In this document: piece after piece, positions 20,367-23,137 of the stretch | Numbering within the stretch: position 1 is the stretch's first letter | Layout: each line of letters starts with the position of its first letter | Source of the DNA: a virus | Virus record (IMG/VR): IMGVR_UViG_3300043331_000106 | Coordinates: 1-23,137 of that record | Length of the DNA stretch: 23,137 bases | Strand: one strand, 5' to 3' | The notes under the pieces: generated by a model | What the model saw: the letters and a program-made list of their open reading frames with translations, nothing else | The model's database searches: none | What the model was told of the DNA's origin: nothing | Program-made: the position numbers and the translations under genes

Positions 20367-21187
20367 CTTGCCCACGGCTTCGGTTCCAAATGCTGCTGGC
20401 GAAAGTCGATTCCGTTCGGGATATGCACGTGCCCCGGCGCCAGCCTCGACGCAACGCGGTGGCCGATCCGGTCGCTGTCCGGCGCGCAGTTGCTCGTCAC
20501 CAACGTGGGCTTTTTTCTGCCTGCACCGAGCCTGCGATCGACGATCGAGAACAGCTTTTCCTGAGCAAACTCGGTGCCCTTTTCCGCGCCAAGATCGTCC
20601 AAGACAAGCAAGCCAATATCGGCGTACGCCTTCATGCGCTGCGACAATCCATGAGGTGTGTCGTCGTCGAACGTGTCCCTGAGCTCCTGCAGAAGTTCCG
20701 GCACGGTGCGAAAGAGCGCCGAGCCCTTGCCCTGCCTGACCCACTCGACGACGGTGGCTTTCGCCAAGTGCGTCTTGCCGCAGCCCGTCCCCGCCGTGAG
20801 AAACGCCACGTGACGCTTGCCTGCAAGCAGTTCCTCGCACGCCTGTTTCGCCGGCCGCATCGCCACCGCATCGCGCCAGTCATCGAATGTGAGAATCGGT
20901 GCCACGCCGATGCGATCCCACCGCGCTTCGCGTTCAACAGCGGCGCATTTGCCGCACGGCTTGTAGCGGTTGCCCGTGAACATGCCGCCCGTGTACTCCC
21001 GCACCGCCACGTACCTGGCTCCGTTGCACCACGAGCACGAATCTTGATCCTCGCCGGGAGCGAAGCCGCACATCGAGCGCACCTCGATGCCGTCGCGTTC
21101 GACGGTCGGGCTCCACTCACGGAGTTCAGTGGGTGAAGCCGTCTCGGACTCGTCGCCCATGACTTTGCTGAGTCTTTGCAACGCCAT
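20363..21187 (-). CDS. DnaC-like helicase loader (AAA+ ATPase)
   Basis: A 274-aa AAA+ protein that should load the replicative helicase onto phage DNA. Features: zinc ribbon CSWC (51-54) with CGKC (78-81), Walker A AGTGCGKTH (132-140), Walker B LLVLDDLGAEK (193-203), sensor-I LVTSN (229-233) and a likely arginine finger in HRVASRL (R244/R248). Start ATG 21187 has AAGGAG with 7 nt spacing and overlaps the end of the replication protein by 62 nt. The order initiator-like protein then DnaC-like loader is a standard phage replication pair. Confidence 0.94.
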   Translation of the reverse strand: MALQRLSKVMGDESETASPTELREWSPTVERDGIEVRSMCGFAPGEDQDSCSWCNGARYVAVREYTGGMFTGNRYKPCGKCAAVEREARWDRIGVAPILTFDDWRDAVAMRPAKQACEELLAGKRHVAFLTAGTGCGKTHLAKATVVEWVRQGKGSALFRTVPELLQELRDTFDDDTPHGLSQRMKAYADIGLLVLDDLGAEKGTEFAQEKLFSIVDRRLGAGRKKPTLVTSNCAPDSDRIGHRVASRLAPGHVHIPNGIDFRQQHLEPKPWAR

Positions 21188-21821
21188 TTCTGCGCTCCTT
21201 CACCCGTGGCCCGTGGCCCTCGCCGCCGAGAATGCACGAATCGAAAATCCGCTTCGCATACGGCCACGGATCGTCTTTGCCGATGGCTTGCGTGAAGCCC
21301 CACGCCACGCACTCGAATCCATGAGCCGCTTGGATGTCGTCGAGTTGTTGCCGTAAGGCTCTGTCCTCGAGCGGCTTGCCTGTAACGTGCTCCCACCACT
21401 GCCTCGCGCTGCGCGCGTGAGACGTCGAGGAGTTAGGGGATGGGATCTGGGATGGGTCTGGGTCGGGGGCATTCCCGTTCGCATGCGGTCTGCCATGCCA
21501 ACGGGATGACGCACCCTTAGCACCTGCCATAGCTTTTGCTTTGCGTTTGCTATCGATTTGCTTAGCCGACGGGTTGTAGTCGAGGTAGTCATGCACGGTG
21601 AACCCGTCGCCAGCGGCTTCCCAGAGGCCGGCATTGTGGAGCTCAGCGACATGGCGCGCCGATCCTCCAAGCACCTTCAGCGCGGCCTTCGGGATCGCGC
21701 CGTCCGTGAGGTTGCGGGCGCAGTAGCACACCGCCGAGACGTGCAGCCGGAACGCCGCGTCGGAGAGCCCGATCACTTTCGGGTGCTGAGGGAAGCCGTC
21801 ATCTAATCGCGCCCAGGTTAT
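21126..21821 (-). CDS. replication initiator/organiser-like protein, ATA start proposed
   Basis: About 231 residues. The N-terminus TWARLDDGFPQHPKVIGLSD followed by FRLHVSAVCYCARNLTDGAI is the winged-helix start of phage replication proteins, which recruit the DnaC-like loader encoded next. Residues ~100-160 are a low-complexity linker rich in Pro/Ser/Lys, and a C-terminal domain (ARQWWEHVTGKPLEDRALRQ...) follows. There is no ATG/GTG/TTG at the natural start. ATA 21821 lies 7 nt after GGAGG and overlaps the HNH stop (ATAA). A GTG at 21944 gives a longer form, but that extension is antiparallel in frame to conserved HNH residues. Confidence 0.8.
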   Translation of the reverse strand: MTWARLDDGFPQHPKVIGLSDAAFRLHVSAVCYCARNLTDGAIPKAALKVLGGSARHVAELHNAGLWEAAGDGFTVHDYLDYNPSAKQIDSKRKAKAMAGAKGASSRWHGRPHANGNAPDPDPSQIPSPNSSTSHARSARQWWEHVTGKPLEDRALRQQLDDIQAAHGFECVAWGFTQAIGKDDPWPYAKRIFDSCILGGEGHGPRVKERRNGVAKTQQSHGRRVRDGFTH

Positions 21822-22177
21822 CGCAGCACCTCCGGCAACGCCCCGCCATCCCAGTGCTGCCAGCCTCGACCCGGTAGCGTCGAGAGATCGAACCCCATCG
21901 GGGCCAATCGCCTCGTCCCTTTCCGAACGTTGTGAGAAAAGCACGCGCTGGCGAGGTAGCGCGGGTCGTCATGGACAACCTTGTGCAAACGCCTCAATGC
22001 ATTCGGGATGATGTGCTCTACGGTCATGCCGCCGTCGCAGTTGCCAGCGAAGCGGTAGACGCACGGCGCCGCGATGATCGCGGCTCGCACATCCCTCTTC
22101 AGTCGGATGTGGCCCGTGGTGCGCTTGCGCTTCATTGGGGAACGGCGCAACCCGTTCCACGTGTATACCCTCGTCAT
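21818..22177 (-). CDS. HNH endonuclease
   Basis: A 119-aa HNH-type nuclease. The zinc or core residues are visible in APCVYRFAGNCDGGMTVEHI (two Cys, then the catalytic-type EHI), followed by the N-H motif in ASACFSHNVRKGTRR. A basic N-terminus (KRKRTTGHIRLKRD) suggests DNA binding. Start ATG 22177 with AGGGAG 7 nt upstream; TTG 22192 and ATG 22135 are less likely. It opens the replication operon after the structured gap. It could be a homing-type or a recombination nuclease. Confidence 0.85.
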   Translation of the reverse strand: MTRVYTWNGLRRSPMKRKRTTGHIRLKRDVRAAIIAAPCVYRFAGNCDGGMTVEHIIPNALRRLHKVVHDDPRYLASACFSHNVRKGTRRLAPMGFDLSTLPGRGWQHWDGGALPEVLR

Positions 22178-22198
22178 CCCTGACTCCCTCAAACCCCT

Positions 22199-22315
22199 GC
22201 GTGATGGGATCGGGCCTTAACCGAGAACACGGGCGGGCGGTTCCGCCGCGCACCCAATCCCATCGCGCAGGAACTCGAAAGCTCCTGCGGACTCCGGCAA
22301 CGCCTACGCAGGCGT
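22199..22315 (-). ncRNA. structured intergenic element, three hairpins
   Basis: The 126-nt gap between the acidic protein and the HNH gene has three consecutive inverted repeats: ACGCCT/AGGCGT (22300-22315, over the stop codon), a 10-bp stem with a TTCG loop on the minus strand (22266-22289), and a 16-bp imperfect stem (22199-22214 with 22253-22268, one mismatch and one wobble on the transcript) holding an inner GGCG/CGCC hairpin. No T-run follows. It may be a structured leader, an attenuator, a protein site or part of a replication origin. Confidence 0.5.
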
Positions 22316-22414
22316 CCCTTCTGTGGGTTCCGCCGGTTCGTCGCCTTCCGGCTTCTCCGGCTCGTCGTCAGTGGGCGGAGCACCGCCACCTCCCTGCAAC
22401 TTGATCACGTCCAT
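22304..22414 (-). CDS. 36-aa acidic, proline-rich protein
   Basis: ATG 22414 is preceded by AGGAGG and 8 nt spacing, the best kind of ribosome site. The product starts MDVIKLQGGGGAPP and is then nearly all Glu, Asp, Pro and Thr (DDEPEKPEGDEPAEPTEGTP). It must be unstructured and strongly negative. Possible roles are DNA mimicry or a linker for a protein partner; nothing proves either. A longer frame upstream overlaps the winged-helix gene and is not needed. Its stop is inside a hairpin. Confidence 0.7.
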   Translation of the reverse strand: MDVIKLQGGGGAPPTDDEPEKPEGDEPAEPTEGTPA

Positions 22415-22452
22415 GTGTCCTTCCTCCTGAAAGCCCCGAAGGGCAATACCCG

Positions 22453-22689
22453 CTAGATGAGCGTCAGTTGCCGATCTTCTGGCACCAAGCGCCAAAGCCA
22501 CTGATCTGGCCCCGTCTTGCGCTTCTCGATCCGCGCTCCGTCGCGTTCGGCTTCCCACAACCTGCGAGCCGCGGACGGGGCGACTTGTGCGATCTCTCGT
22601 GACGAGTGCCAGCGGCCATCGGCGAGCAAGTCCATCGCCCGCTCGCGGACACTTCGTCTGATCAGTGCTTCTTGTTCATAGACGTTCAT
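22453..22689 (-). CDS. winged-helix DNA-binding protein
   Basis: A 78-aa protein whose central segment RERAMDLLADGRWHSSREIA continues QVAPSAARRLWEAERDG and ends with EKRKTGPDQWLWRLVP: the helix, helix-turn-helix and wing of a winged-helix domain. ATG 22689 overlaps the preceding stop (ATGA). It may be a transcriptional regulator of this early operon or a replication accessory factor. Confidence 0.82.
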   Translation of the reverse strand: MNVYEQEALIRRSVRERAMDLLADGRWHSSREIAQVAPSAARRLWEAERDGARIEKRKTGPDQWLWRLVPEDRQLTLI

Positions 22690-22859
22690 GCGATCCGTCT
22701 CGCTTCCTCAACGGCCATCGCGATCTCGTGCTCCGATCGCAAGTGCGGCGGGCATTCATTTCGTCCGATGTTCCAGACGAGTCCGCACCAGCGACACAGC
22801 CTGTAATCAGGCTCCACGACGGAGTAGGAACGCGATGCGCGGATCACTCTTGCTTCCAT
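22686..22859 (-). CDS. 57-aa zinc-finger-like protein
   Basis: ATG 22859 to TGA 22686, overlapping its upstream neighbour by 16 nt and its downstream neighbour by ATGA. It has C22-RW-C25-G, C36-PP-H39 and H44, a treble-clef or short zinc-ribbon-like arrangement, followed by a C-terminal helix (EIAMAVEEARRIA). Probably binds nucleic acid or protein. Not a named family to me. Confidence 0.8.
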   Translation of the reverse strand: MEARVIRASRSYSVVEPDYRLCRWCGLVWNIGRNECPPHLRSEHEIAMAVEEARRIA

Positions 22860-23137
22860 TCACCCGTCCCGGCCCAGTCCGTCGCCGCGCAGTGCTTCGC
22901 TTTGCACTTGTACTGCGGCCCGTTCCAGCCGCCCGCCTTCTTCTGCGTGTTGTCGTAGGCCGGTCCGCGACAGACACCGCACTTCACGCTGGCGATGGGG
23001 GCTGCTCCTGCGGTGACATCCGCCGTGCCGTTCTGCGGGCGCGACTCAAACCCGCGCGTCTTGCACCACTCCAGTACTTGTCCGGTGTTCTTGATCAATC
23101 GCTGGATCGTCTCCGCGTCGTCTGCTGCGGCGATCTG
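22844..23137 (-). CDS. zinc-ribbon protein, 5' end outside window
   Basis: The frame is open to the right edge (reading QIAAADDAETIQ before the first possible TTG start at 23098), so the N-terminus is probably missing. The visible C-terminal ~97 residues have a linker with RPQNGTADVTAG, then CGVC and, 18 residues later, CKAKHC, ending GTGEWKQE: a zinc ribbon with CxxC and CxxxxC knuckles. Many phage single-strand-binding or recombination proteins end in such a ribbon, but the rest is outside the window. Confidence 0.72.
   Translation of the reverse strand, partial: QIAAADDAETIQRLIKNTGQVLEWCKTRGFESRPQNGTADVTAGAAPIASVKCGVCRGPAYDNTQKKAGGWNGPQYKCKAKHCAATDWAGTGEWKQE

Noticed and set aside
20250-20840. 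196-codon frame ending at the Cys-rich protein
   Set aside because: Only its last 38 codons fit the gene joints; the rest overlaps the helicase loader and is non-coding in character.
19462-21136. Two long overlapping plus-strand frames (406 and 387 codons)
   Set aside because: Antisense to the C5 methyltransferase and helicase loader, which have clear catalytic motifs.
22193-22303. tRNA gene in the structured gap
   Set aside because: The hairpins do not give acceptor, anticodon and T arms with the conserved T-loop bases.
1-23137. CRISPR array, insertion sequence, integrase or attachment site
   Set aside because: No spaced repeats, transposase, recombinase or matching attachment repeats were seen by reading.

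Overview
The window is a 23.1 kb piece of a tailed double-stranded DNA phage or prophage with siphovirus (long, non-contractile tail) architecture and an HK97-type head. It has high GC content, and wobble positions are strongly G/C in the real genes. Terminase, HK97-like portal, S78-type prohead protease, HK97-like capsid, head-tail connectors, tail tube, a G/GT-type frameshift pair, tape measure and a Dit-like tail protein lie in the standard order. Almost everything is read from the minus strand, so functional order runs from high to low coordinates. I see no integrase, repressor, tRNA, CRISPR array or insertion sequence, and nothing that fixes the host. The high GC content and the many GTG/TTG starts point only to a GC-rich bacterium.

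Region 1 (about 23137-20250) is the replication block: small zinc-binding proteins, a winged-helix protein, a tiny acidic protein, an HNH nuclease, a replication-initiator-like protein, a DnaC-type helicase loader and a 38-aa Cys-rich protein. Region 2 (about 20253-14342) is a dense accessory operon. It contains a C5-cytosine methyltransferase, an MT-A70 adenine methyltransferase, a DUF4406 (deoxyribosyltransferase-like) protein, a GNAT/Mom-like protein, an ASCH-domain protein, a VRR-NUC nuclease, a lysozyme-like protein and about ten small unknowns, many with CxxC pairs. Neighbours are typically joined by ATGA/GTGA stop-start overlaps, so this part is probably one translationally coupled operon.

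Region 3 (14341-7462) is the packaging and head block. It begins after a gap that carries a TATAAT hexamer and two hairpins, followed by an unknown protein, HNH nuclease, TerS, TerL, portal, a Com-like 46-aa zinc protein, protease, capsid and two small head proteins. Region 4 (7457-1) holds connectors, tail completion proteins, tail tube, a second Com-like zinc protein, a strong terminator (4633-4668), the frameshifted chaperone pair, tape measure and a tail protein that runs off the left edge. One plus-strand gene (2017-2241) is inserted between the tape measure and that tail protein. No stretch longer than 300 bases lacks a gene; the gaps of interest are 22178-22303, 14279-14341, 10065-10135, 7975-8040 and 4618-4688, and each is described below.

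The points most worth following are these. (a) A Com-like protein is followed by a 13-bp hairpin that buries the ribosome-binding site of the capsid protease, recalling Com control of mom in phage Mu; a GNAT protein with Mom-like features lies about 5 kb upstream. (b) Several genes appear to start at non-canonical codons (ATA, ATT, possibly CTG), each behind a Shine-Dalgarno sequence. (c) A small membrane protein is encoded out of frame inside a reading frame that begins with a lipoprotein-like signal and ends in a lysozyme domain. (d) A highly structured intergenic element lies at 22199-22315.
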